A DNA stretch of 64,000 nt from UBA1479 sp048263775 (GTDB lineage Bacteria > Pseudomonadota > Alphaproteobacteria > Rhodospirillales > Casp-alpha2). Below the pieces are notes generated by a model. The model saw only the letters and a list, made by a program, of their open reading frames with translations, had not been told where the DNA came from and ran no database searches. Every line of letters begins with the position of its first letter. The first letter of the stretch is position 1. Below are positions 32,062 through 40,310 of the stretch, one piece after another. Made by a program: the position numbers and the translations under genes. The stretch is from the NCBI GenBank assembly GCA_048263775.1, contig JBLXDU010000011.1, positions 90,219 through 154,218 of the forward strand, in the 5' to 3' direction.

Positions 32062-33606
32062 CTACGCCTCCTGGAATTGGGCTTTGGCTTCGCGGCGGAG
32101 CACTTTGCCCACGGGACTGCGCGGTAGCTCGTCGACGAAATGCACGCGCTTCGGCGCCTTCACGGAGTCCAGCCGCGATTTGACATATTGGATGATCTCG
32201 TCCTCACCCGGCGTTTGCCCCTTGTGGACCTCCACCGCCGCCTGCACGGCCTCACCCCATTTGTCGTCGGGCAGGCCGAACACGACGCATTCCTTGACCG
32301 CCGGATGCTGGCCCAGAACGGCCTCGACATCGGACGGGAACACGTTGAAGCCGCCGGTGACGATCATGTCGCGGATGCGGTCCTTGATGTAGATGAAGCC
32401 GTCTTCCTCGATCGCCGCCACGTCGCCGGTATACAGCCAGCCATCCTTGATGGTTTCGGCCGTGGCGTCGGGCATGTCGAGATAGCCCTTCATGACCAAT
32501 TCGGATTTGATCACAATTTCACCTGCTTGACCGGTCGGCAGGAAATTGCCTTCGGGATCGACCACGCGCAGATCGCAACGGTCCGTGGCCCGGCCGCAGG
32601 ACGCCAAGCGATGGTCGTTGTTCAGCCAATCACGCGACCGCATGACGGTGACGATCTGCGGTACTTCGGTCTGGCCATAGCAGGTTTCCAGCGCGTTATT
32701 GAACATCGGCAGGCCGCGCTTGATCTCGTCCGGGCGCATGGCGGCGCCGCCGATGATGACGTGCTTCAGGCTCTTGAAATCGCGTTTCGTCAGGTCTTCC
32801 TCGGCCATCATCATGTAGATCACCGTGGGCGGCAGAAACACCGTGGTCACCCGATCCTTTTCAATGGCCTCGATGATCGCCGCCGGGCGCGCCGGTTGCG
32901 GCATGAAGACCTGCATCCCGCCCTGGGCCAGGACCGGCACCAGCAAGGTGCCCGTGCCGTGGGTCATGGGGGCGGCCAACAGGTTGCGGTCATCGCCATC
33001 CAGCTCGAACGCGCGGATCATCAAGTCGATGCAGGTGTGCCACACGCGGTAGGTCTGCTGCACCCCCTTGGGCCGTCCGGACGAGCCGCCCGTGAACTTG
33101 ATGGCCTGCACGTCGTCGGGCGCAAGGTCATGGCGTTTCGGCATGCGGCCGGCGAAATCGCTCATCAAGGCCGCCAGATTGAGATCGCCGCCACAGGCAT
33201 GTTGGCTGCCGCCGGTCGGCCGTCCGCGCACCATGGTGGCCGTACCCGGATCGAAGCGGCCCATGCAGTCGGCGTCGGCGACGATGATCGAGGGCGCGGT
33301 GACCTCGACCATGCGCGACAGTTCTTCCTCCCCGTTGCGGGGGTTCAGGGGAACCCAGGTCTTGCCGGCGGCCAGGGTGCCAAGGAATGCAGTCAGATGT
33401 TCGACCGTGTTGTACCCGCAGATGCCGACGCGGCTTTGCGGTGCCGGGTCGATGTCCTGCAGGGCCGCCGCGACGGCGTTGACACGGGCGGCAAGGTCGC
33501 CGTGGGTCAGGGTCAGATCCCCATCCTTGATGGCGATGCGGTCCGGCGCCTTGGCGGCGGCGCGAAGGAAGTGGTCGATGGGCAGGTCCATGGCGGAAAT
33601 CTTCAT
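32062..33606 (-). CDS. Acyl-CoA ligase (ANL superfamily)
   Basis: A 514-residue adenylate-forming enzyme. The A3 motif reads FTGGSSGRPKGV, with GG in place of the usual SG. The A5 region is CYGQTEVPQ, the hinge is GWLYTGDVAAIEEDGFIYIKDR, and the C-terminal lysine motif is SPVGKVLRRE. It forms a CoA thioester with ATP. It lies between the gamma-carbonic-anhydrase-like gene (26 bases upstream) and the citryl-CoA-lyase-like gene, and all three are read on one strand. Substrate unknown; a hydroxy or dicarboxylic acid is possible given the lyase. Confidence 0.9.
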   Translation of the reverse strand: MKISAMDLPIDHFLRAAAKAPDRIAIKDGDLTLTHGDLAARVNAVAAALQDIDPAPQSRVGICGYNTVEHLTAFLGTLAAGKTWVPLNPRNGEEELSRMVEVTAPSIIVADADCMGRFDPGTATMVRGRPTGGSQHACGGDLNLAALMSDFAGRMPKRHDLAPDDVQAIKFTGGSSGRPKGVQQTYRVWHTCIDLMIRAFELDGDDRNLLAAPMTHGTGTLLVPVLAQGGMQVFMPQPARPAAIIEAIEKDRVTTVFLPPTVIYMMMAEEDLTKRDFKSLKHVIIGGAAMRPDEIKRGLPMFNNALETCYGQTEVPQIVTVMRSRDWLNNDHRLASCGRATDRCDLRVVDPEGNFLPTGQAGEIVIKSELVMKGYLDMPDATAETIKDGWLYTGDVAAIEEDGFIYIKDRIRDMIVTGGFNVFPSDVEAVLGQHPAVKECVVFGLPDDKWGEAVQAAVEVHKGQTPGEDEIIQYVKSRLDSVKAPKRVHFVDELPRSPVGKVLRREAKAQFQEA

Positions 33607-33632
33607 GCTGGTCTGGGGAAAGGAAGGGCGGA

Positions 33633-34157
33633 TCAGTCCTGAGGCGTCATCTCGGTCTTATAGCGCTTCCAGCGTTCCACATAATGGGGCGGGATGCGGG
33701 CGAGCATCTCCTTCTGCGCGTCGGACACTTCCTTAACCACCTTGCCGGGAATACCCATGACCAGGGAATTGTCGGGAATTTCCTTGCCCTCGCCGATCAG
33801 CGCCTTGCCGCCGATGATGCAGTTGCGGCCGATCTTGGCGCCGTTCAGGACCACGGCGCCGATACCGACCATGGTGCCGTCGCCGATGGTGCAGCCGTGC
33901 AGCATGGCCATGTGGGCGACTGTGCAGTGATCGCCGATGGTCAGGGGAAATCCGGGGTCCGCGTGGAGGACGCTGCCGTCCTGGATCTGCGTGCCTTCGC
34001 CGATGGTGATGACGTCGTTATCGGCACGCACCGTGGCGCCGAACCATACGCTGGCGTCCTTTTTCAGGACGACATTGCCGATCACGGCGGCGTTCGGTGC
34101 GATCCAGTAATTGTCACCGTCGGTCTGGACCTTAAGGTCACCCAGGGAATACTTCAT
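33633..34157 (-). CDS. Gamma carbonic anhydrase-family protein (left-handed beta-helix)
   Basis: A 174-residue protein with hexapeptide repeats (VIGNVVLKKDASVWFGATVR; IGDGTMVGIGAVVLNGAKIG) that fold as a left-handed beta helix. The metal-binding histidines of the family appear in SVLHADPG and TVAHMAMLHGC. Relatives include true carbonic anhydrases and CaiE/PaaY, which occur in CoA catabolic clusters and in PaaY's case act as a thioesterase. Being first in an operon with a CoA ligase and a lyase favours the PaaY/CaiE role. AGGAG lies six bases before the ATG. Confidence 0.9.
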   Translation of the reverse strand: MKYSLGDLKVQTDGDNYWIAPNAAVIGNVVLKKDASVWFGATVRADNDVITIGEGTQIQDGSVLHADPGFPLTIGDHCTVAHMAMLHGCTIGDGTMVGIGAVVLNGAKIGRNCIIGGKALIGEGKEIPDNSLVMGIPGKVVKEVSDAQKEMLARIPPHYVERWKRYKTEMTPQD

Positions 34158-34192
34158 ATTCGTCTCCTACGCGGTTTTCCTTAGGCTATAGC

Positions 34193-34211
34193 GCCCTGAC
34201 CATCCCAGGGC
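34193..34211. promoter_or_regulatory. Inverted repeat GCCCTG-7-CAGGGC in divergent region
   Basis: A six-base perfect inverted repeat lies between the divergent gamma-carbonic-anhydrase-like gene and the small basic-protein gene, 36 bases from the former's start codon. It could be an operator or a leader hairpin; no regulator is assigned. Confidence 0.3.
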
Positions 34212-34274
34212 AATTGCGTTCCGTCCAGGATGGCGTAATCTGGGGGCTTCCCGAACACCGGAGACCACAGAGCC

Positions 34275-34463
34275 ATGCCAGGTACAAAACGCCCGAACCG
34301 CAAGCCCAAGAAAAAGCGTACACCCACCGACAACGATAAATCCGGACAGCAGCACGGCCCCGGCGTCACCGCCGGCGCCAACGCTAAATCTTATGGCGCG
34401 CCGAAGGGCGGGCGGTCGATTTCCAGCCCGGCCATGACCCGCGGCGCCGCCAGAGGCGGCTGA
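34275..34463 (+). CDS. Small basic hypothetical protein (62 aa)
   Basis: A 62-residue protein starting MPGTKRPNRKPKKKRTPTD, Lys/Arg-rich at the N-terminus and Gly/Ser-rich afterwards, probably unfolded. GGAG is about 11 bases before the ATG. It fills the gap between two minus-strand operons and ends 13 bases before the stop of the convergent PhyH gene. Codon use is compatible with the genome. No homology is recognised. Confidence 0.45.
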   Translation: MPGTKRPNRKPKKKRTPTDNDKSGQQHGPGVTAGANAKSYGAPKGGRSISSPAMTRGAARGG

Positions 34464-34476
34464 CCAGGGCGGCTGA

Positions 34477-35439
34477 TTACTCCGCCGCCGGCTTGAGCGC
34501 CGCCGCGACGGCGGCCGGGGGCCGATGGCCAGGATCGCGCGGGGTCGGCGTGCCGGCCTCGCCCGCCTGCTGGGCATAGATCGAGGTATATCCCGCGGAA
34601 AAGTCCGGCGGCGTGGGGCAGGGCTCCGGGTCCATATGCGCCCATTTGGCAGTCTCGCCGCGTACCATGGCCCGGAAATGCTCCGTGTAGGTATCTTTCA
34701 GGGCCGTATAGGGAAAGGCATCCGCCGAGGCATAGGCGTTGATCAGCAGCGGCCGTCCGGAAACGGTCTGGGTCGTCGCCTCCGTCGCGTGCACGGCGCG
34801 GGCGTGATGTACGGTGATGGATCCCTTAGGGGCCGGGCAATAGACCGCCGTGTCGGTCGGTAGTTCGGCCACGTCGGCATCGGTCAGGCGTCCGGTCCAG
34901 ATGCCGTTCGCATCGTAATGTTCATAGACCGGCCCCAGGTGGCTGCCCGGAATGACGCCGAGCGGCCCGTCCCCCGGGTTCACGTCCGCCAAGTATGTAC
35001 CGATGGCCAGCACTGAATGGTTGGTATGGGGATAGAAGGCGATGTCCTGGTGCCAGGCGACCTCGTCCTTGCCGTCGGACCATTTGAAATTCAGCTTGGA
35101 ATGGTGAAAGCAGACGTCGGGGCCCAGAAGGTCCGCGGCCACGTCGGCGATGATGCCGTTGGCGAATTGCCAATAGGCGGGGTCCATGCCGTCGGGCTTT
35201 TTCAGGCGGCGCACAACGGGCCTGTCGGCGGAATGGCTGGGGGCAACGTCCAGCACGTCGTTGGGTTTGGTCAGGGCGCGGGAGCGTTCGATCCAATCCG
35301 CGGTGACGCGGTTGATCTCGTCGACGATGTCGTCGGGGATCAGGCTTTCGGCGACCAGATAGCCGTCGCGGAAATAGGCCTCGCGCTGGGCCTGGGTCAG
35401 GACGCGGGCGGGGTGGCGCAGGATGTCTTCGGGGGTCAT
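34477..35439 (-). CDS. Phytanoyl-CoA dioxygenase (PhyH) family protein
   Basis: A 320-residue Fe(II)/2-oxoglutarate-dependent oxygenase. The iron ligands are visible: His and Asp in VAWHQDIAFYP and the distal His in TVHHARAVHAT, with a likely 2-oxoglutarate Arg just after (SGRPLLINAY). It hydroxylates an unknown substrate using O2. It is the last gene of a minus-strand operon, 29 bases after the serine hydrolase. That context (thioesterase, hydrolase, GntR regulator) suggests degradation of a carboxylic or ester substrate. The C-terminus is Pro/Ala-rich and not part of the fold. Confidence 0.9.
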   Translation of the reverse strand: MTPEDILRHPARVLTQAQREAYFRDGYLVAESLIPDDIVDEINRVTADWIERSRALTKPNDVLDVAPSHSADRPVVRRLKKPDGMDPAYWQFANGIIADVAADLLGPDVCFHHSKLNFKWSDGKDEVAWHQDIAFYPHTNHSVLAIGTYLADVNPGDGPLGVIPGSHLGPVYEHYDANGIWTGRLTDADVAELPTDTAVYCPAPKGSITVHHARAVHATEATTQTVSGRPLLINAYASADAFPYTALKDTYTEHFRAMVRGETAKWAHMDPEPCPTPPDFSAGYTSIYAQQAGEAGTPTPRDPGHRPPAAVAAALKPAAE

Positions 35440-35468
35440 GTTCGGATGCTCCGGGAACGGTCAGGCGG

Positions 35469-36581
35469 TCATTCCATCGCCGCCATGAAGCCTGATATTA
35501 CCGCGTCCAGCGACGGTTGGTCGACCCAGCGCAATACGGCGAGGATGTCCAGGTCCTGATCGATCCAGATCAGGTTGGTGCCGGCGCCCATGGCGAAGAA
35601 GCTGGTTTCCGGGGCTGACGGATACTGCGCCCGGTCCGTGTTCAACCACCATAAATATCCGTAAACGGGATTGAGCGGGCAGGGCGTGCGCAGGGCCGAT
35701 ACCCAGCCTTCGGGCAGGATGCGATGGCCGTTCCACACGCCGTCTTCCTTGATCAGCAGGCCGAACCGGGCATGGTCGAGGGACGAGATCTGCATGCCCC
35801 CGCCCCAATGGGTGCCGCCGGGCACGGAAATCATCTCGACCCCGTCGATGGTGACCCCGGAATTGCGGTATCCCATCCAGCGCCAATCGTCCGATGCCCC
35901 GATGGGGGCCATGATGGAATCACGCAGGACCTCGGGCAGGGGGCGGCGGAATACGTGCAGCAGGGCAAGCGCCAGGGCGTTCACCCGCACATCGTTGTAT
36001 TCCCAATAGGTGCCGGGGGCGCCCAGGTCGCGTTTCTGGCCCTTTTTCAATTCGCCGCCGCCATGGCCGAGGGTGCGGAAATGATCGACCTGATCGGGCT
36101 TGGAAAACAGGGTGCCCTGCCATTCCGACGTCTGGGTCAAAAGGTGGCGCCAGGTGATCGATGCATTTTGTTCCGACGTGAACCAGTCGCCGTCCACATA
36201 GCCCGCGACGGTGTCGTCCAGGTCGGAAATCAGCCCCTCGCCAACCGCCAGGCCGGCCAATACGGCGAGGTAGCTTTTGGCGATGGAAAAGGTCATGTCA
36301 GCGCGCACCGGATCGCCCCACTGCGTGACGATGCGCCCACCCCGGATGAACAGGCCCGCCGGCCCGCCCCGGGGGGCGACGGTGCCGAGAATTTCGTTCC
36401 ACGGCGGCGGTTCGTGCTGGGTCAGGGTCGGCAGAAATTCGGCGCGGTCCAGGTCGCGGGGCCAGGATGTCTCCGCATTCTCGGCGAAGGTCACGGCCTC
36501 GGACAGGCGTCCCGGATGCAGACCGGCCTGTTCCGCGGGGACGGTTTCCCAGCCCTTACCGGGAGGCGGGAAATAGGTCAT
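35469..36581 (-). CDS. Beta-lactamase-family serine hydrolase
   Basis: A 370-residue member of the class C beta-lactamase/esterase superfamily. The nucleophile motif SIAK is at residues 99-102, and the second motif is around Tyr195-Asn196-Asp197 (YWEYND). The third-box region is probably near GTHWGGGMQ. No signal peptide is seen, unlike true beta-lactamases, so a cytoplasmic esterase or amidase is more likely. Its start overlaps the stop of the GntR gene by four bases (ATGA), tying it to that operon. Confidence 0.88.
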   Translation of the reverse strand: MTYFPPPGKGWETVPAEQAGLHPGRLSEAVTFAENAETSWPRDLDRAEFLPTLTQHEPPPWNEILGTVAPRGGPAGLFIRGGRIVTQWGDPVRADMTFSIAKSYLAVLAGLAVGEGLISDLDDTVAGYVDGDWFTSEQNASITWRHLLTQTSEWQGTLFSKPDQVDHFRTLGHGGGELKKGQKRDLGAPGTYWEYNDVRVNALALALLHVFRRPLPEVLRDSIMAPIGASDDWRWMGYRNSGVTIDGVEMISVPGGTHWGGGMQISSLDHARFGLLIKEDGVWNGHRILPEGWVSALRTPCPLNPVYGYLWWLNTDRAQYPSAPETSFFAMGAGTNLIWIDQDLDILAVLRWVDQPSLDAVISGFMAAME

Positions 36582-37270
36582 TCCGATTTATCCTCGGACA
36601 GCTTTACATCGCGCTGGTCGCCCAGCAGCTTGAGCCGCGCCTTCTCCGCCTTGGCGATGTGCTTGCGGGCCAGGCGTTCGGCCTTTTCCGGTTCGCGCGC
36701 GCGGATGGCGTCCATCAGGGCGCGATGTTCCTCATGCGCCGTGTCCGCCCGGTCGGGGAAGGAATAGGTCGTGCCTTTCAGCAGGGCCAGCGCGTCGGAC
36801 AGCGCCGCCGCCGATTTCAGGAGATAGCGGTTGTGCGCGGCCTGAAACAAAGCCTCGTGGAACTTGCGGTTGGCCTCGGCCATTTGGGCGGCATCGCCCT
36901 TGCCCGGGGCGGCCGCGGCCAGGCAATCCTCCATATAGGCCAGTTCCGGTTCCGACGCGTGCTGCGCGGCGAGGCGTGCCGCGGCACCGTCCAGAACACG
37001 GCGCATGGCATAGAATTCGACCACCTGCTGCTGATCCAACTCGGCGACGACGACGCCGCGCCAGGGTTCGAACACCAGAAGCCCGTCCGCCTGCAAACGG
37101 CGAAGCGCTTCGCGTACGGGAGTGCGGCTGACGTTCAGCCAGGCCGCGACCTCGGTCTCGCGGATTCGCGTGCCCGGAGGGTACCGCCCGGCGCGGATCG
37201 CGTCCCGCAGGCGCGCGTGGACGAATTCGCCGCGCGACAGCTGTTCCGTATTGTCGTCCTTGCCGGTCAT
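36578..37270 (-). CDS. GntR-family (FadR/FCD) transcriptional regulator
   Basis: A 230-residue regulator. The N-terminal winged helix (LRDAIRAGRYPPGTRIRETE then VSRTPVREALRRLQADGLLV) is of the GntR type. The C-terminal all-helical FCD domain contains RKFHEALFQAAHNRYLLKSA and a later DTAHEEHRALMDAIRAREPE, supplying the His residues that usually bind a metal and a carboxylate effector. It sits between the thioesterase (adjacent, no gap) and the serine hydrolase (four-base overlap). It probably controls both this operon and the divergent TAXI-amidase operon through the palindromes at 37787-37812. Confidence 0.93.
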   Translation of the reverse strand: MTGKDDNTEQLSRGEFVHARLRDAIRAGRYPPGTRIRETEVAAWLNVSRTPVREALRRLQADGLLVFEPWRGVVVAELDQQQVVEFYAMRRVLDGAAARLAAQHASEPELAYMEDCLAAAAPGKGDAAQMAEANRKFHEALFQAAHNRYLLKSAAALSDALALLKGTTYSFPDRADTAHEEHRALMDAIRAREPEKAERLARKHIAKAEKARLKLLGDQRDVKLSEDKSE

Positions 37271-37723
37271 TTACACCCCTGCCGCTTCGTTGAGTTGGCG
37301 TTCCAATTCCGCCCGTACATCGGCGGGAATGGGGCAGGGCTTGCGGGTTGCCAGATCGATGAACACGTTGGTGCTTTCCGCGGTGCCGTGCAGGCGGCCG
37401 TCCTTGAACAGGCCGGTGCCGATGGTGATTGAGGAGTTTCCGATCCGCTTGATGCAGGTGCCGACATCGACGGTGCCCGGGTAGTGCATTTCTGCACGGA
37501 AATCGATGGTCACGCGGGCCAGGACGAAATCGATGCCGGGATGCGTGTCCGGTTTCAGATATTGAGTGACGAAAGCGTTGCGCCCCGCCTCGACGAAGGC
37601 GGCATAGGAAACGTTGTTTACATGCCCCATACTGTCCTGGTCGGAAAATCGGAGGGTGACCGGCGTCCAATGGCGGAACGTTTCCACACGGGTCGTGTCG
37701 ATTGTCGGCGAATGGTCGTTCAT
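37271..37723 (-). CDS. Acyl-CoA thioesterase (hotdog fold)
   Basis: A 150-residue 4-hydroxybenzoyl-CoA-thioesterase-like protein. The hotdog signature FSDQDSMGHVNNVSYAAFVE contains the catalytic Asp and is followed by DFRAEMHYPGTVDVGTCIKR. It hydrolyses an acyl-CoA to the free acid and CoA. It is the first gene of the minus-strand operon with GntR, the serine hydrolase and PhyH. The ATG at 37723 has GGGAAG about ten bases upstream; an in-frame ATG seven codons earlier is less likely. Confidence 0.9.
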   Translation of the reverse strand: MNDHSPTIDTTRVETFRHWTPVTLRFSDQDSMGHVNNVSYAAFVEAGRNAFVTQYLKPDTHPGIDFVLARVTIDFRAEMHYPGTVDVGTCIKRIGNSSITIGTGLFKDGRLHGTAESTNVFIDLATRKPCPIPADVRAELERQLNEAAGV

Positions 37724-37786
37724 TGGTGGATTGCTTCCCCCCATTTTATGTCTGCGCACCCCTGTTTTTTTAGGGGGGTTCTTTGT

Positions 37787-37812
37787 CAATGTACAATACC
37801 AATGTATACAAT
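37787..37812. promoter_or_regulatory. Two GntR/FCD-type palindromes between divergent operons
   Basis: CAATGTACAAT (37787-37797, core TGTACA) and AATGTATACAAT (37801-37812, core TGTATACA) lie with centres 14 bases apart between the thioesterase and TAXI start codons. They match the TnGT..ACnA form bound by FadR-type GntR regulators, one of which is encoded two genes away. This region also carries AT-rich promoter-like sequence. Confidence 0.65.
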
Positions 37813-37898
37813 ATTTGTCTTGGTCGTCAGGGGGAAAACCGCCTTGGTCTGTTGCCTCGGCGGGTGAAATTGAGGACCATGATGGGGGAAGGGTACAC

Positions 37899-38963
37899 AT
37901 GAACATTGGAAAGACGAACCGTCTGCGGGTGATCCGTTGTCTGGCTGTCGCGGCTGCACTGGCAGGGGGGCTTGCTCTTTGGCTGTATCCCGGCCCCGCC
38001 GGGGCACAGAAGATGTTGTTCTTCCGGATCGCCAGCGGTGCTGCCGGCGGCACGTATTTTCCCATGGCGGGCCTGTTGGCCCAGGTGATTTCCAATCCGC
38101 CGGGCGCCCGAAGCTGCGCCAAGGGCGGCAATTGCGGCATGGAAGGACTGGTCGCCTTCGCCCAATCGACCCATGGCTCCGTCGCCAATGTTTCCGCGCT
38201 TGATGCGGATCAGGTCGAATCCGCCTTCGTTCAGTCCGATGTGACTTTTTGGGCCTATACGGGCACGGGGCCCTTCACCGGCAAGAAGGCGTTCAAGAAG
38301 CTCTGTGTGCTGTCCAGCCTCTACCCCGAACACGTTCATGTGGTCGCGGGCAAAGACCGGGGCATCAAGTCCGTTTACGATCTGAAGGGCAAGCGGGTGT
38401 CCATCGGCCTGCCGGAATCGGGCGTTCTGGTCGGCGCGCGCCTGGTGCTGGGCGTCCACGGGCTGGTGGAAAAGCGTGATTTCATGCCGGAATACGTGAA
38501 ATCCAAGACCGCCACCGAACTGGTGCGTGACGGTCATCTGGACGCTTTCATCGATGTGTCGGGCTATCCCATTGACGGCGTGTTCGAGATGGCGAACACG
38601 ACGGGCCTGACCCTGGCCCCGGTGCAGGGCAAGGAACGCGCCGCCCTGATCGCCAAGGCGCCGTTCTATTCCGCCGACGTCATTCCGGGAAATACCTACA
38701 AAGGCAATCCGCGCTCCGTGGAAACCGTCAGCGTGTCCGCGCTTTGGGTGTCGCGGACCAACCTGCCGGACGATCTACATTACGGCGTGGTCAAAGGGTT
38801 GTACGGCAACATGCAGGCGCGGCATCTGTTGAACAACGGACATGCCAAGGGAAAGAACCTGACCCTGGAAAGCCACCATGCCGGGGTCCCCATCCCTTAT
38901 TGCCCGGGGGCCGCCCGTTTTTACAAGGAAAAGGGCGTCTACAAGGCGCCGGCCGCCCCTTAA
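37899..38963 (+). CDS. TAXI-family TRAP transporter solute receptor
   Basis: A 354-residue periplasmic binding protein. A signal peptide (CLAVAAALAGGLALWLYPGPAGA) is followed by the TAXI hallmark FRIASGAAGGTYFPMAGLLAQ. Later come VAGKDRGIKSVYDLKGKRVSIG and the C-terminal region with NPRSVETVSVSALWVSR. TAXI receptors bind carboxylates or amino acids and normally deliver them to a fused DctQM membrane protein, which is absent here. The ATG follows GGGGGAAGGG. The amidase follows 30 bases downstream. It is divergent from the GntR operon, with the operator candidates in between. Confidence 0.9.
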   Translation: MNIGKTNRLRVIRCLAVAAALAGGLALWLYPGPAGAQKMLFFRIASGAAGGTYFPMAGLLAQVISNPPGARSCAKGGNCGMEGLVAFAQSTHGSVANVSALDADQVESAFVQSDVTFWAYTGTGPFTGKKAFKKLCVLSSLYPEHVHVVAGKDRGIKSVYDLKGKRVSIGLPESGVLVGARLVLGVHGLVEKRDFMPEYVKSKTATELVRDGHLDAFIDVSGYPIDGVFEMANTTGLTLAPVQGKERAALIAKAPFYSADVIPGNTYKGNPRSVETVSVSALWVSRTNLPDDLHYGVVKGLYGNMQARHLLNNGHAKGKNLTLESHHAGVPIPYCPGAARFYKEKGVYKAPAAP

Positions 38964-38993
38964 GGCCTCGACCCACCACAGGAAACGACCACC

Positions 38994-40310
38994 ATGGATA
39001 TTTACCGCCTCAGCGCCGAAGCCGCGCTTGCCCGCATGGAAACGGGCGACCTGACCGCCCGCGATCTGGTCCAGGCTTGCCTGGACCGCATCGCCGACCG
39101 TGAAGATGCCGTCGGCGCCTGGACGTTCCTGGACCCGGACCTGGCCCTGACCCAGGCGGATGCTGCCGATCAGCGCCGCCGCGACGGCCGGGCAGGGCCG
39201 CTTAACGGCATTCCCGTCGGCATCAAGGACATCATCGACACGGCCGACCAGCCGACGGAGAACGGCTCCCGCCTGTGCGCCGGACGCCGCCCTGACAGGG
39301 ATGCGACGCTGGTCACCCTGCTGCGCGAGGCGGGGGCGGTCATCATGGGCAAATGCGTGACCACGGAATTCGCCCTGTCGGCCCCCGGAAAGACGCGTAA
39401 TCCCCATGATCCGGCACGCACGCCGGGCGGCTCGTCCTCGGGCTCGGCCGCCGCCGTCGGTGATTTCATGGTGCCGCTCGCCATCGGTTCGCAAACCGGC
39501 GGCTCCATGCTGCGTCCGGCGTCGTTCAACGGTGTTTACGGACTGAAACCCACCTTTGGCACGATCTCCCGCGCCGGCATGTCGCCCTTGTCCCGGCGGC
39601 TCGACCATCCCGGGATCTTCGCGCGCACGCCCGAGGATGTGGCCCTGGCCGCCCGGGTGCTGATGCGCCGCGACCCGGCGGACAAGGACATGCGCGGACA
39701 CGCCGGGCTGGGTGAGGCGGACCCGCTGACCGCCGCGCCGCGCCTGATGTTCGTGCGCGGTCCGGCCTGGGACCGTGGCGAGGCGGACATGCAGCGCGCG
39801 ATCGAAGATCTGGCGCGCGGCCTGGGCGATGTCGTGTATGCAGCGGAACTGCCGCCCATCTTCGATGGCGCCCTGGCCTGCCACGGAATGGTGATGAACG
39901 GCTCGGTCGTGCAGGCCCTTGGCCCCTATTACGACCGCGACCGCGCGGGCCTGGACCCGATCACCGCCGACCGGATCGAACGCGGCCTATCTGTAACGTC
40001 CCGTGAATACCTGGACGCCCTCTATCAGGCCGAAGCGATGCAGGACGCGTTGGCGGGGGTTTTTGACGGTATTGATGCGATCCTGACCCCGGCCGCACCC
40101 GGCCAGGCGCCCCGCGACCTCAGCCGCACGGGCGACGCATCCTTCAACGGTTATTGGACTCTCATGGGGGCGCCGGCGGCCAGCCTTCCCTTGCTGAAGG
40201 GGGCCGACGGCATGCCCATCGGCGTGCAGGTCGTCTGTCCCTGGGGCGAGGACGCCAAACTGCTGCGTATCTGCCGCTGGCTTTCGGACAAGGTCGGGGA
40301 ATGGCGGTGA
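38994..40310 (+). CDS. Amidase-signature-family amidohydrolase
   Basis: A 438-residue amidase. The catalytic Ser-cisSer-Lys triad is visible: Lys78 in VGIKDIID, the Ser cluster 147-149 in GGSSSGSAAAV, and the nucleophile Ser171 in SQTGGSMLRPASFNG. Such enzymes hydrolyse an amide to acid plus ammonia. Its stop overlaps the start of the next hydrolase by ten bases, so the two probably act in sequence. Together with the TAXI receptor this looks like uptake and breakdown of an amide- or ureide-containing compound. Confidence 0.93.
   Translation: MDIYRLSAEAALARMETGDLTARDLVQACLDRIADREDAVGAWTFLDPDLALTQADAADQRRRDGRAGPLNGIPVGIKDIIDTADQPTENGSRLCAGRRPDRDATLVTLLREAGAVIMGKCVTTEFALSAPGKTRNPHDPARTPGGSSSGSAAAVGDFMVPLAIGSQTGGSMLRPASFNGVYGLKPTFGTISRAGMSPLSRRLDHPGIFARTPEDVALAARVLMRRDPADKDMRGHAGLGEADPLTAAPRLMFVRGPAWDRGEADMQRAIEDLARGLGDVVYAAELPPIFDGALACHGMVMNGSVVQALGPYYDRDRAGLDPITADRIERGLSVTSREYLDALYQAEAMQDALAGVFDGIDAILTPAAPGQAPRDLSRTGDASFNGYWTLMGAPAASLPLLKGADGMPIGVQVVCPWGEDAKLLRICRWLSDKVGEWR

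Noticed and set aside
37050..37090. GGTTCGAAC sequence resembling a tRNA T-loop.
   Set aside because: It lies inside the GntR gene and has no acceptor or anticodon stem around it.
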